Shown here: positions 41,530 through 48,679 of the stretch, piece by piece
How the letters are laid out: each line of letters starts with the position of its first letter
Numbering within the stretch: the first letter of the stretch is position 1
Source of the DNA: Spirochaetota bacterium
GTDB lineage: Bacteria; Spirochaetota; Spirochaetia; Treponematales; Breznakiellaceae
Assembly (NCBI GenBank): GCA_023406985.1
Contig: JAEXTK010000197.1
Location: 1 to 48,679, forward strand
Direction of reading: 5' to 3'
DNA: 48,679 nt
The notes under the pieces: model-generated
Databases searched by the model: none
What the model was told of the DNA's origin: nothing
Seen by the model: the letters and a program-made list of their open reading frames with translations, nothing else
Position numbers and translations under genes: made by a program

Positions 41530-41853
41530 ATGGAATCCGCCTTCGATATCATCGCGGAGCCGAACCGCCGCGCGATCCTGAGCCTCCTGGCGACGTCGCA
41601 GCGGACGGTCGGCGAAATCGAGCGCCTGCTCGGCATGCCGCAGACGACCGTGTCGAAGCACTTGCGCGTGCTGCGCGAGGCGGGTTTCGTGGAGGCCGCG
41701 GCGGACGCCCAGCGCCGCATCTACCGCCTCAAGCCCGATGCCCTCCGGGAAGTGGACGCCTGGCTCGCCCCCTTCCGCCGGTTCTGGTCCGCCCGCGTGG
41801 ATGCGCTGGAACGCCACCTCGACCTCATGGATGAAACGGAAAGCGAGAACTGA
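41530..41853 (+). CDS. ArsR-family regulator (SRPBCC-linked type)
   Basis: 107 residues from ATG 41530. The HTH core is TVGEIERLLGMPQTTVSKHLRVLREAGFV, preceded by the family opening FDIIAEPNRRAILSLL. There are no metal-binding cysteines in the HTH, unlike metal sensors. The ATG follows the -10 box by six bases, so the mRNA is probably leaderless; no ribosome site is present. It is followed 15 bases later by an AHSA1-type SRPBCC gene, a common ArsR-SRPBCC pairing in which the ligand-binding protein shares the operon. Confidence 0.92.
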   Translation: MESAFDIIAEPNRRAILSLLATSQRTVGEIERLLGMPQTTVSKHLRVLREAGFVEAAADAQRRIYRLKPDALREVDAWLAPFRRFWSARVDALERHLDLMDETESEN

Positions 41854-41868
41854 ACCAAGGAGGAAGCG

Positions 41869-42417
41869 ATGAACGATCGAGATATATACGAGCCGGGTCC
41901 CGCCGAGGGAGCCCGCGTACGCAAGGACGGGGCGAAATGGACGCTCATACTCGTCCGGGACCTGCGCCACCCGCCGGAGAAGGTCTGGCGGGCGCTGACC
42001 GAACCGGAGCACCTGGCCGCGTGGGCGCCCTTCGACGCCGACGGAAACTTGGGTACGGCCGGCGCCGCGGTGAAGCTCACCACGGCGGAAACGCCCGGTC
42101 CGCACGTCACCGAGACCAGGGTGACGGAGGCCGACCCGCCGCGGATGCTCGCCTTCGACTGGGGCGGCTCGGAGGTCCGTTGGGAACTGGAGCCCACTGC
42201 CGGAGGCACGCGGCTGACGCTCTGGACCAGCATCGACCCGCCCTACATCTCGATGGGCGCCGCGGGCTGGCACGTGTGCCTGGACGTGATGGACCGCCTG
42301 CTCGCCGGGAAGCCCATCGGCCGCATCGTCGCCGCCGACGCGCTGCGGTTCAGCGGCTGGCAGCGGCTCAACGCGGAGTACGCCGCGCAATTCGAACTGG
42401 AAGCGCCCGGCCGCTGA
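41869..42417 (+). CDS. SRPBCC/AHSA1-domain protein
   Basis: 182 residues; AAGGAGG precedes ATG 41869. The fold is AHSA1-like: LVRDLRHPPEKVWRALTEPE, LAAWAPFDADGNLG, PPRMLAFDWGGSEVRWELEP and GTRLTLWTSID. SRPBCC domains form a deep hydrophobic pocket for small ligands. The operon with ArsR suggests a role in sensing or handling a hydrophobic compound; the ligand is unknown. Confidence 0.9.
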   Translation: MNDRDIYEPGPAEGARVRKDGAKWTLILVRDLRHPPEKVWRALTEPEHLAAWAPFDADGNLGTAGAAVKLTTAETPGPHVTETRVTEADPPRMLAFDWGGSEVRWELEPTAGGTRLTLWTSIDPPYISMGAAGWHVCLDVMDRLLAGKPIGRIVAADALRFSGWQRLNAEYAAQFELEAPGR

Positions 42418-42457
42418 GCCGGGCTCGAACGCCATTCCTACCGAACGGAGGTAGCGC

Positions 42458-42829
42458 ATGAATCACGACACGCTGTTCCTCGTCATCGAGGGAGCCTATA
42501 TCCTCGTCGCCGTAGCGCTCGGCCTGGCGCTCACGCGGCGCGGCAGGCCGTATCGCAGGATCCTGCCCATCGCGCACGTCTTCCTGGCCGTCCTGACGGC
42601 GACGGGGATCGTGACCGATCTCATCGTCGGCATGCCCCAGTACGCGGCCTGGGCGCGCGTTGCTCTGTCCCTCTCGGGAGCGGCCCTCCTCGGCCTCTTC
42701 GTCCTCGGCCTCACGATGCTGCTCAGGAAGACTCGGAGCCTGCGCTTGGCCGACTACCACAAGCTGTTCGCCATCGCCCTGGCTTCCACGTTCCTGGTTA
42801 CGCGATTCTTCGTTTTCCTGAAGATCTGA
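42458..42829 (+). CDS. Small membrane protein, four predicted helices
   Basis: 123 residues with four hydrophobic segments (about 6-24, 37-57, 65-88, 104-122). CGGAGGT precedes ATG 42458. No family was recognised and no catalytic residues stand out. It is the third gene of the ArsR-SRPBCC transcript, 40 bases after the SRPBCC gene, so it may act in export or membrane response to the same signal. Confidence 0.75.
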   Translation: MNHDTLFLVIEGAYILVAVALGLALTRRGRPYRRILPIAHVFLAVLTATGIVTDLIVGMPQYAAWARVALSLSGAALLGLFVLGLTMLLRKTRSLRLADYHKLFAIALASTFLVTRFFVFLKI

Positions 42830-42960
42830 ACGCTCGTGTCCTGAAGATTTGGGAAAGCGAGGCGGCCGCGGCAGCGGCCGCCTTCCCCTCCGACGCGGCC
42901 TTCGATGCGGCAGCCGGCACGGATGCGCCGAAAATATCTGCCAATAATAGTCAGTTTTCC

Positions 42961-42989
42961 TTGACGGGACATCGAACCTCGATTATTTT
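42961..42989 (+). promoter_or_regulatory. Promoter of the second ArsR gene
   Basis: TTGACG (42961-42966), a 17-base spacer and TATTTT (42984-42989). The ATG at 42996 follows the -10 box by six bases, implying a leaderless transcript. GTTAATTAAC (42998-43007), a perfect 10-bp palindrome, overlaps the start codon and may be the operator. Confidence 0.65.
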
Positions 42990-42995
42990 ACCATC

Positions 42996-43370
42996 ATGTT
43001 AATTAACCAGAAGGTTCAACACCGCGATTCGCCCGACCAGCTCAGCCTGATCTTCGCCGCGCTCGCGGACCCGACCCGCCGCGGCATCCTGGCGTCGCTC
43101 CGTTCGGGCGAAGTCTCGGTGACCGAACTCGCGCGGCCCTTCCGGATGAGCATGCCGGCCATCACCAAGCACCTCAAGGTGCTGGAGAAGGCGGGTCTGA
43201 TCACGCGCGGCCGCGCGGCGCAGTGGCGGCCCTGCAAGCTGCGGGCCGAGCCGCTCAAGGACGCCGAAGCCTGGATAGACCAATACCGCAGCTTTTGGGA
43301 AGGAAGTTTCGACCGCCTGGACGCGTACCTGCGCGAGGTCCAGGGCGAAAAAAGGGGGACCGAAAAATGA
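42996..43370 (+). CDS. ArsR-family regulator (second copy type)
   Basis: 124 residues. The HTH is VSVTELARPFRMSMPAITKH then LKVLEKAGLITRGRAAQWRP. The opening FAALADPTRRGILASL and the closing DQYRSFWEGSFDRLDAYL are typical of ArsR proteins joined with SRPBCC genes. It is not close to the first ArsR in sequence, so the two are not a recent duplication. No ribosome site; start set by the -10 box. Overlaps the reductase gene by four bases (ATGA). Confidence 0.92.
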   Translation: MLINQKVQHRDSPDQLSLIFAALADPTRRGILASLRSGEVSVTELARPFRMSMPAITKHLKVLEKAGLITRGRAAQWRPCKLRAEPLKDAEAWIDQYRSFWEGSFDRLDAYLREVQGEKRGTEK

Positions 43371-44002
43371 GCACGGTGTTCGTCAACATAGGACTGAGCC
43401 TCGATGGCTACATGGCGCCGGAAGGGATGACCATGGGTAGGCCCGAGTACAAGAACTGGGGAGCCAAGTGGGGCGCCCTGATGGCCTGGATCATCAACCA
43501 GCGGTACTTCCGCGAAAACCTCAAACTCGGACCAGGGGGAGAGACCGGCCCGGTCAACGACATGGTTCGCCGCACCACCGAGCGCATCGGCGCGAACATC
43601 ATGGGCAAGCGCATGTTCGACCAAGGCGAAGTCGCCTGGCCGGAGGAGGCGCCGTTCCACACGCCGGTTTTCGTCCTTACCCATGAGAAGCGCGAAAGCT
43701 GGGCGCGGCCCGGCGGGACCACCTTCTTCTTCATCAATGACGGACCGGAACGGGCCTTGGAGCTGGCTCGGGAGGCCGCGGGCAGCCGCGATATCCGCAT
43801 CGCGGGCGGAGCAGAGGTGATCCAACAGTACTTGAACCTGGGCGTCATCGACGAACTGGAGATCGCTTTGGCGCCGGTGCTCTTCGGCGGCGGAAGGCGT
43901 CTCTTCGAGAACCTCCGCGAACCGACGCCGCAGTATCGCATCGACACGGTACTTGATGGTCCGGCCGCCACGCACCTGCGCTACGTGCGTCGAGGCGCCT
44001 AG
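43367..44002 (+). CDS. Dihydrofolate-reductase-family protein (RibD C-terminal fold)
   Basis: 211 residues from ATG 43367. The N-terminus VFVNIGLSLDGYMAPEG and the middle part TERIGANIMGKRMFDQGE are typical of RibD-C/YyaP-type reductases. The NADPH site is DIRIAGGAEVIQQYLNLGVI, with ELEIALAPVLFGGGRRLF at the end. It probably reduces a small NADPH-dependent substrate in the cytoplasm; riboflavin synthesis is unlikely without the deaminase half. Co-transcribed with ArsR and the next SRPBCC gene. Confidence 0.9.
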   Translation: MSTVFVNIGLSLDGYMAPEGMTMGRPEYKNWGAKWGALMAWIINQRYFRENLKLGPGGETGPVNDMVRRTTERIGANIMGKRMFDQGEVAWPEEAPFHTPVFVLTHEKRESWARPGGTTFFFINDGPERALELAREAAGSRDIRIAGGAEVIQQYLNLGVIDELEIALAPVLFGGGRRLFENLREPTPQYRIDTVLDGPAATHLRYVRRGA

Positions 44003-44032
44003 GTCCCGAAGCCACGGTAGGAGGATGAACGC

Positions 44033-44521
44033 ATGTCGATACGAACGGAATCCGCGCTGGACACCGCCGACCGGGAGATCCGCCTCTCCCGCGTCTTCAA
44101 CGCGCCGAGGAACTTGGTGTTCGATGCCTGGACCGATCCGGAGCGGGTCGTCCGTTGGTGGGGTCCCGCGGGATTCAGGACCACGACGTTGGAGATGGAC
44201 GTGCGGCCGGGCGGCACGTGGCGCTTCATCATGCACGGGCCGGACGGCGTGGATTTCCCGAACCGGGTGATCTTCAAGGAGATCGTGAGACCCGAACGCC
44301 TCGTCTACCTCCACGGCACGGGCATCGACGAGGACGGGTTCGAAGACTTTCTGGTGACCGTCACCTTCGTCGACCGGGACGGCAAGACCGAGCTCACCAT
44401 GCGGTCCCTCTTCGCGACCGCGGCCGGCCGCGACAAGGTCGTCAGGGAATACGGCGCCCTGGAGGGCGGCAGGCAGCATCTCGCGCGGCTCGCGGAATTC
44501 CTCGCAGCCGAAGGTACGTGA
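44033..44521 (+). CDS. SRPBCC/AHSA1-domain protein
   Basis: 162 residues; AGGAGG precedes ATG 44033. It has REIRLSRVFNAPRNLVFDAW, RVVRWWGPAGFRTTTLEMDV, GGTWRFIMHGPDG and LTMRSLFAT, the standard AHSA1/YndB pattern. Third gene of the second ArsR operon, 30 bases after the reductase gene. Likely a ligand-binding protein for the same signal. Confidence 0.92.
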   Translation: MSIRTESALDTADREIRLSRVFNAPRNLVFDAWTDPERVVRWWGPAGFRTTTLEMDVRPGGTWRFIMHGPDGVDFPNRVIFKEIVRPERLVYLHGTGIDEDGFEDFLVTVTFVDRDGKTELTMRSLFATAAGRDKVVREYGALEGGRQHLARLAEFLAAEGT

Positions 44522-44753
44522 GGCCGCGGGTATCCGCAGGATGAATCGGCTCCCGGGAGCGGGGGGACCCCGGAGCTGAGGACGGAACGTCCGAAGCGAG
44601 GAGGCCCGCCGCCGGGCGAGGCGCGATTCGATGAGCGCCGATCCGTCAGGGCGTGCCGGATGGACGGCAGTCGCACGGTCTACCTTGACGCCCCCGAACT
44701 CAGCATCCGTATCCCGAATCTTCGCGACACGAGGCTAATCGAGCGGAAGCCCC
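44522..44753. other. Non-coding gap between convergent gene groups
   Basis: No gene is supported. CTCCCGGGAG (about 44550) is a small palindrome that might serve as a transcript end for the SRPBCC operon. The remainder is GC-rich without ribosome sites. Confidence 0.4.
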
Positions 44754-45992
44754 TTACGCCTCTCCCGCCTCGTAGGCGTAGAGCGCTGCCTGGACGGCGG
44801 CGCCGGCGGCGACGGGGACGCCGAAATGGAGCAGGCTGGCTTCCAGGGCGCCGAGGCCGTGGAGGACGTTGAAGCGGCTCGCGCTGTAGCCCATGGTGCC
44901 GATGCGCCAGATCTTACCCTTGAGCGGGCCGAAGGAGCTCGCGATCTCCACGCCGAAGCGGTCCAGGAGGAAGGCGCGGACCGCGTCGGCGTCCACGCCC
45001 GGCGGGACCTGGACGCAGGTGACCATCGGCATCTTGCTCGCGCTCTCGCCGTAGAGGGATAGGCCCATGGCCTTGATGCCCGCGACGAGGGCGGCCTCGT
45101 GGAGCCGGTGGCGCGCCCACCGCTCCTCCAGCCCCTCCTCCAGAACGAGGCGGAGGCCCTCGCGGAGGGCGTAGAGCATGACCGTGGCCTCCGTGTGGTG
45201 GTTGAGCCGGGCCGGGCTCCAGTAGTCGCCCAGTTGGACGAGGTCCAGGTAGTTGCTCCGGATCGGCGGACGGTCCCCTTCGACATCCTGGGCGGTCCTG
45301 AGGCCGCGCTCCACCCGGCGGCGGGCCCGCATCCGCGCCTCGGCGCGGTCGTTCCAGGTGAGGGGAGCCATGCCCGCGGGGACCGAGAGGCACTTCTGGG
45401 CCCCCGCCACGGCGATGTCCACCTTCCACTCGTCGGTCAGGAAGGGCATGCCCGAGAGCGTCGCCACGGCGTCCACCACGAAGAGGGTCCCCGCATCGCG
45501 GCACGCGTCGCCGATCCCATCGAACTTCTGGAAGCGGCCGGTGGAGGTTTCCCCGTGGACGAGGGCCAGGACCGCAGGCTTCCGTTCCCGGACTTTCGCG
45601 GCGATGGCCGCGGGGTCAAAGACCGTGCCCCATGCCGCCTCCATCGTCTCCACGACGGCGCCGAGGCGCTCGGCGATCTCCACGAGGAGGTTGCCGAACC
45701 TGCCGAAGACGGGCACGAGCACGCGGTCGCCGGGCTCGACGACGGCCGTCAACGCCGCCTCGATGCCGGCGCGGGAGGTGCCGTCCACCGGGAGGCACCG
45801 CTCGTTCTTCGTCCGGAACACGTCGCCGATCATGCGGCTCGTCTCGTTCATGATCGAAGTGAATTCCGGATCGAACTGGCCGAGGATGGGAGTGGCCATG
45901 GCCCGGAGGACCCGGGGGTCCACCTCCACCGGTCCGGGGGTCAGGATGGTGCGCTTGCCCACCGAGAGGTCGGCGTAACGGGTGACGTTCAT
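44754..45992 (-). CDS. pucG: (S)-ureidoglycine-glyoxylate aminotransferase-like PLP enzyme (PucG/HpxJ type)
   Basis: 412 residues from ATG 45992. Class V aminotransferase of the alanine-glyoxylate branch: LTPGPVEVDPRVL, FDPEFTSIMNE, LVHGETSTG, DAVATLSGMPF, and PLP lysine Lys200 in GAQKCLS. The closing RIGTMGYSAS is characteristic. PucG/HpxJ moves the amino group from ureidoglycine to glyoxylate in allantoin breakdown. The start overlaps the upstream gene's stop (ATGA), and that gene encodes an allantoate amidohydrolase, which makes ureidoglycine. The context therefore supports this assignment over a serine-glyoxylate role. Confidence 0.92.
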   Translation of the reverse strand: MNVTRYADLSVGKRTILTPGPVEVDPRVLRAMATPILGQFDPEFTSIMNETSRMIGDVFRTKNERCLPVDGTSRAGIEAALTAVVEPGDRVLVPVFGRFGNLLVEIAERLGAVVETMEAAWGTVFDPAAIAAKVRERKPAVLALVHGETSTGRFQKFDGIGDACRDAGTLFVVDAVATLSGMPFLTDEWKVDIAVAGAQKCLSVPAGMAPLTWNDRAEARMRARRRVERGLRTAQDVEGDRPPIRSNYLDLVQLGDYWSPARLNHHTEATVMLYALREGLRLVLEEGLEERWARHRLHEAALVAGIKAMGLSLYGESASKMPMVTCVQVPPGVDADAVRAFLLDRFGVEIASSFGPLKGKIWRIGTMGYSASRFNVLHGLGALEASLLHFGVPVAAGAAVQAALYAYEAGEA

Positions 45993-48679
45993 GGCTCGTT
46001 TCCTTTCCAGGCCAGGTCGTAGAGGACGTCGCGGAGGACTTCCATACCCTCGACCAGGGCGCGGTGCGTGGAGAATTCCTGGGGGGAGTGGCTGACTCCC
46101 TTCCGGCTCGGGACGAAGATCATGGCCGTGGGGCAGACGCTCGCCATCACCTGGGAGTCGTGCCCCGCGCCGCTCGGGAGGACGCGGTACGGGAGGCCCC
46201 GCCCCTCGCAGGCGGCGACGATGCGCCCGCGGAGGGCCGCATCCATGGCCACGGGCTCCACGGCCAGCCGCTTCTCGATGGAGAGGCCGAGGCCCCGCTC
46301 CGCGGCGATGGCGGCGAAGGTCGTTTCGAGCGACGCGCAGAAGTCGGCCAAGGCGCCCTCGTCGGTATGCCGCGCGTCCACGGTGAAGGCGGCCGCGCCG
46401 GGGATCACGTTGGGGGTGTTCGGGGTCGCCTCCACGAAGCCGACCGTGGCGACGAGGGGGGCGCCGCGGACCTTCGCCCCGGTTTCCGTCGCCGCCATCA
46501 TCGCCGCGGCTCCGGCCAGGGCGTCGCGGCGGAGGCCCATGGGCGTGGTGCCGGCGTGGTTGGCCTCGCCCGCGACCCGCACGAGCCACCGCCGCTGTCC
46601 CGCGATGGCGCTGACGACGCCGATCCGCTCCCCGCCCCGCTCCAGGACGATGCCCTGCTCGATGTGGAGTTCGATGAAGGCGGCCAGGTCGGACCGCCGC
46701 GGAGCGGCCTGGTCGGCGCGGCCGAAGCCGGCGGCCGCCATGGCCGCGGCCAGGGCCGGGTCGGGAGGCGCCCCCGCGTCCCAGCGGCCGGCCAGGTTGC
46801 CGGAACCCCAGTAGGTCAGGGGAAAACGGCTCCCCTCCTCCTCGCAGAAGGCCACCACTTCCACCGTTTTTCGGGGCGGCCCGTGGCGGCGCCGGAGGTC
46901 GGCCAGGGCGACCGCCGCCGCGGCGATACCGTAAGCGCCGTCGTAGGCGCCCCCGTGGCGCACGGTGTCGAAGTGGCTGCCCGTGAGGATGACGGGAAGC
47001 TCTGTCCCTCCAAGCTCTGTCCCCGCGCGCGTTCTTGCCGCAAGCTCTGTCCCCGCGAGCCGGCCGTAGAGGTTGCCGACGCGGTCGCCGCGAACGGCGA
47101 AGCCCATCCGATCGAACTCGGCGGCGAGCCAGGCGCGGGCGCGGCCCCACGCCTCGTCGTAGAGGAGGCGCGTGGCGCCGCCGTCGGCCTCCGCGCCGAA
47201 GCGGGCGAGATCGGCGAGGAAGCGGCGCAATTCCCACGGCGCGCGGTCGTCGTCGAGGACGAGGCCGCCGCCGTCGGCCCGACGGTCGTGGGCGGCCTCC
47301 GCCCTGCCGTCCGCGTGGGCGACCACCGCCCCCGCGTGGCCCATCCGGTCGTCCCAATCGCCCACGACCTCCACCGCGTGGCCCGCCGCCGCGAGGGCGC
47401 GGACGACCGCGGGATCGAAGCGGCTTTCCAGCCGGAGGGAGAAGGTATCCTCGCCCCAGGTCCGGCCGAGGAGCCACCGCGGGGCGTCCAGGGCGGCGCG
47501 GAGGTTCCGGCCGAACCAGGCGTAGCGGGTGAGGAAGGCCGCCTGGGTTTGGGGTTGGCCCTCGCCCCCCATGGTGCCGTAGGCGACCGTCCGGGCGGCC
47601 CCCGTGGCCGGATCGGAGAGCCGCGCCAGCGCGGGGTTGAGGGTGTGGAACGGCAGGCGGCCGCCTTCCAGCTGGTTCGGGCCGCTCTCCAAGGTGAACG
47701 AGGAACCGCGGTTCTGCCAGAGGAGGCCCGTCTCGTCCAGGACGACGCCCGCGCCGAATTCCCAGTAGAGGCTCTGGATGCAGCTCACGGCCCGCCCCGC
47801 CGCGTCCACGACGCCGAACCAGACGGTATCGCCGGGGGCGGCGAGCCGCGGCCAGGGAGACGCCTTCGCGGGATCGATCGTACGAGCCAGGGCGTCCAGG
47901 GCGGCGGGCGCGAGGAAGCGGCGCGGATCCGACGCCGCGAGCGCGGCCGCGCCGAGCTCTGTCCCTCCGGCTGCATCGAGCTCTGTCCCTCGCCGAGCCG
48001 AAAGCTCCGCCATCCGGTCCGGGTCGCCGACGTGGGCGTCCCGCCACGCGAAGGCGGCCTTGGTGGCTTCCACCAGGGCATGGACGTGGTCGAAGCCGTC
48101 CGCCTCCGCGATCCCGAGCCGGTCGAAGAGGGCCAGGATGGCGAGGGAGGCGACGCCCTGGGTGGGGGGCGGCAGGTTCCAGACCGTGCCCACCGAGAGG
48201 TCCGCGGACAGCGGATCGACGAAAACCGCCTCGTACGCGGCGAGGTCGGCCGGGGTCAGCGGGCTGCCGACGCGCGCGAGGTCGTCGGCGAGCGAGCGGG
48301 CGAGGTCGCCGCGGTAGAAGTCGTCGAGGCCCGCGGCGCCGAGCCGCTCCAGGACCGCCGCGAGGCGGGTCTGTACGAGGAGGTCGCCCGCGGCCGGCGG
48401 TCCCGCGGGCGCGAAGGCGGCCGAGAAGCCGCTTAGCGGGCGCAACTCGTCCCACTTCGCCGCGGCGAGGGCCGCCTGCGATCGGGTGACCGCGACGCCC
48501 CGGAGGGCGAGCGTCCGGGCGTCCGCGAGGAGGCGGTCGAGCGGCAGTCGTCCGCCCCAGGCCGCCGAGAGTTCCAGGGCGCGTTTCCACCCCGCGACGG
48601 CGCCGGCCACCGTGAGGGCGGCCTCCCCGCCGCGGGTCGGCACCCGGCCGTGGCCCCGGTCGCGGTACCAGGCCGGGCT
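45989..48679 (-). CDS. Fusion: gamma-glutamyltransferase-like (HpxW type) + allantoate amidohydrolase (HpxK/AllC type), 5' end outside
   Basis: 896 residues are visible in one open frame; the N-terminus is beyond the right edge. Visible residues 1 to about 470 form a GGT-family domain: TRGGEAALTVAGAVAGW, LPPPTQGVASLAIL, the autocleavage/nucleophile Thr285 in GDTVWFGVVD, and TMGGEGQPQTQAAFL. It resembles oxamate amidohydrolase HpxW. Residues from about 470 form an M20-type amidohydrolase: GSHFDTVRHGGAYDGAYG, CEEEGSRFP, ELHIEQG, NHAGTTPM and SGAGHDSQVMA, the full metal and substrate set of allantoate amidohydrolases. Five GTEL segments derive from a DNA repeat (listed separately). It overlaps pucG by four bases. 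Both halves belong to hpx-type purine breakdown. Confidence 0.88.
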   Translation of the reverse strand, partial: SPAWYRDRGHGRVPTRGGEAALTVAGAVAGWKRALELSAAWGGRLPLDRLLADARTLALRGVAVTRSQAALAAAKWDELRPLSGFSAAFAPAGPPAAGDLLVQTRLAAVLERLGAAGLDDFYRGDLARSLADDLARVGSPLTPADLAAYEAVFVDPLSADLSVGTVWNLPPPTQGVASLAILALFDRLGIAEADGFDHVHALVEATKAAFAWRDAHVGDPDRMAELSARRGTELDAAGGTELGAAALAASDPRRFLAPAALDALARTIDPAKASPWPRLAAPGDTVWFGVVDAAGRAVSCIQSLYWEFGAGVVLDETGLLWQNRGSSFTLESGPNQLEGGRLPFHTLNPALARLSDPATGAARTVAYGTMGGEGQPQTQAAFLTRYAWFGRNLRAALDAPRWLLGRTWGEDTFSLRLESRFDPAVVRALAAAGHAVEVVGDWDDRMGHAGAVVAHADGRAEAAHDRRADGGGLVLDDDRAPWELRRFLADLARFGAEADGGATRLLYDEAWGRARAWLAAEFDRMGFAVRGDRVGNLYGRLAGTELAARTRAGTELGGTELPVILTGSHFDTVRHGGAYDGAYGIAAAAVALADLRRRHGPPRKTVEVVAFCEEEGSRFPLTYWGSGNLAGRWDAGAPPDPALAAAMAAAGFGRADQAAPRRSDLAAFIELHIEQGIVLERGGERIGVVSAIAGQRRWLVRVAGEANHAGTTPMGLRRDALAGAAAMMAATETGAKVRGAPLVATVGFVEATPNTPNVIPGAAAFTVDARHTDEGALADFCASLETTFAAIAAERGLGLSIEKRLAVEPVAMDAALRGRIVAACEGRGLPYRVLPSGAGHDSQVMASVCPTAMIFVPSRKGVSHSPQEFSTHRALVEGMEVLRDVLYDLAWKGNEP
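46997..47053. repeat. Three AAGCTCTGTCCC repeats inside the amidohydrolase domain
   Basis: Copies at 46997-47008, 47012-47023 and 47042-47053 are identical 12-mers. On the coding strand they read GGGACAGAGCTT, giving Gly-Thr-Glu-Leu each time in the same frame. They lie just before the VILTGSHFD strand. The 15- and 30-base spacing keeps the frame. They look like invading REP-like DNA tolerated in a loop. Confidence 0.8.
47954..47989. repeat. Two GAGCTCTGTCCC repeats inside the GGT-like domain
   Basis: Copies at 47954-47965 and 47978-47989 differ from the other three by one base (G for A) and again encode Gly-Thr-Glu-Leu in frame, in RRGTELDAAGGTELGAAAL. A worn related segment (AAAGCTCCGCC) follows at 48001. 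They fall in a surface-loop-like insertion of the GGT domain. Confidence 0.8.

Noticed and set aside
46064..48436. 790-codon + strand frame over the fused GGT/amidohydrolase gene
   Set aside because: Composition is Gly/Arg/Glu-biased without motifs, while the minus-strand frame has two complete enzyme domains.
44754..48590. One 1278-residue protein covering the aminotransferase and the region upstream
   Set aside because: Only the last 412 codons encode a real protein (PucG type); the upstream part is a shadow of the fusion gene in another frame, with an ATGA overlap between the two true genes.

Overview
The window looks like a chromosomal piece of a GC-rich diderm bacterium, most likely a free-living, carbohydrate-fermenting spirochaete (Spirochaetia, Treponema/Spirochaeta-like). 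This rests on the LplA/LplB/YtcP-type oligosaccharide transporter, the lipoprotein with a formylglycine-enzyme fold and a spirochaete-like repeat module, the HisKA_2 kinase, and an ERSEG-type dispersed repeat. No rRNA, tRNA or single-copy marker is present, so the placement is an inference. No integrase, transposase, CRISPR array or reverse transcriptase was seen.

Layout. (1) 1-1620: sensor kinase of the YesM/LytS type, cut by the left edge. (2) about 1.9-12.4 kb: a lower-GC defence island. A small HTH gene is followed by hsdM, hsdS (with an extra C-terminal domain), an AAA ATPase + TOPRIM-like pair, hsdR and a YgjP/DUF45 metallopeptidase, all in one direction and mostly overlapping. (3) 12.8-15.8 kb: a conserved small gene followed by a degenerate 21-bp tandem array, an AT-rich stretch with a gene remnant, and an FGE-fold lipoprotein. 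(4) 15.8-18.5 kb: membrane zinc-ribbon protein, alpha/beta hydrolase and SGNH esterase. (5) 18.6-26.4 kb: glucuronoarabinoxylan use, with an aldouronate-type ABC importer, GH67 alpha-glucuronidase and GH51 arabinofuranosidase. A YefM-YoeB and a FitAB/VapBC-like toxin-antitoxin module bracket the GH51 gene. (6) 27.2-33.4 kb: DUF3788 protein, single-domain response regulator, membrane methyltransferase, GH3-type acyl-amido synthetase and a large HisKA_2 kinase. (7) 33.4-37.3 kb: DUF349 protein, ferredoxin-nitroreductase, secreted ankyrin/SH3 protein and S51 peptidase. (8) 37.3-44.5 kb: small stress/detoxification genes (three VOC proteins, a secreted hydrolase broken by a frameshift, YdeI-type fusion, quinol monooxygenase, MarR, two ArsR, two AHSA1-type SRPBCC, RibD-like reductase) with readable operators. 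(9) 44.8 kb to the right edge: purine/ureide catabolism, with a PucG/HpxJ-type aminotransferase coupled to a fused gamma-glutamyltransferase-like (HpxW-type) + allantoate amidohydrolase (HpxK/AllC-type) protein.

The strongest leads are the HpxW-HpxK fusion carrying in-frame repeat-derived GTEL segments, the ATPase/TOPRIM module nested in the type I RM operon together with the extended HsdS, the small gene with the 21-bp array, and a structured 106-bp element at the island border.
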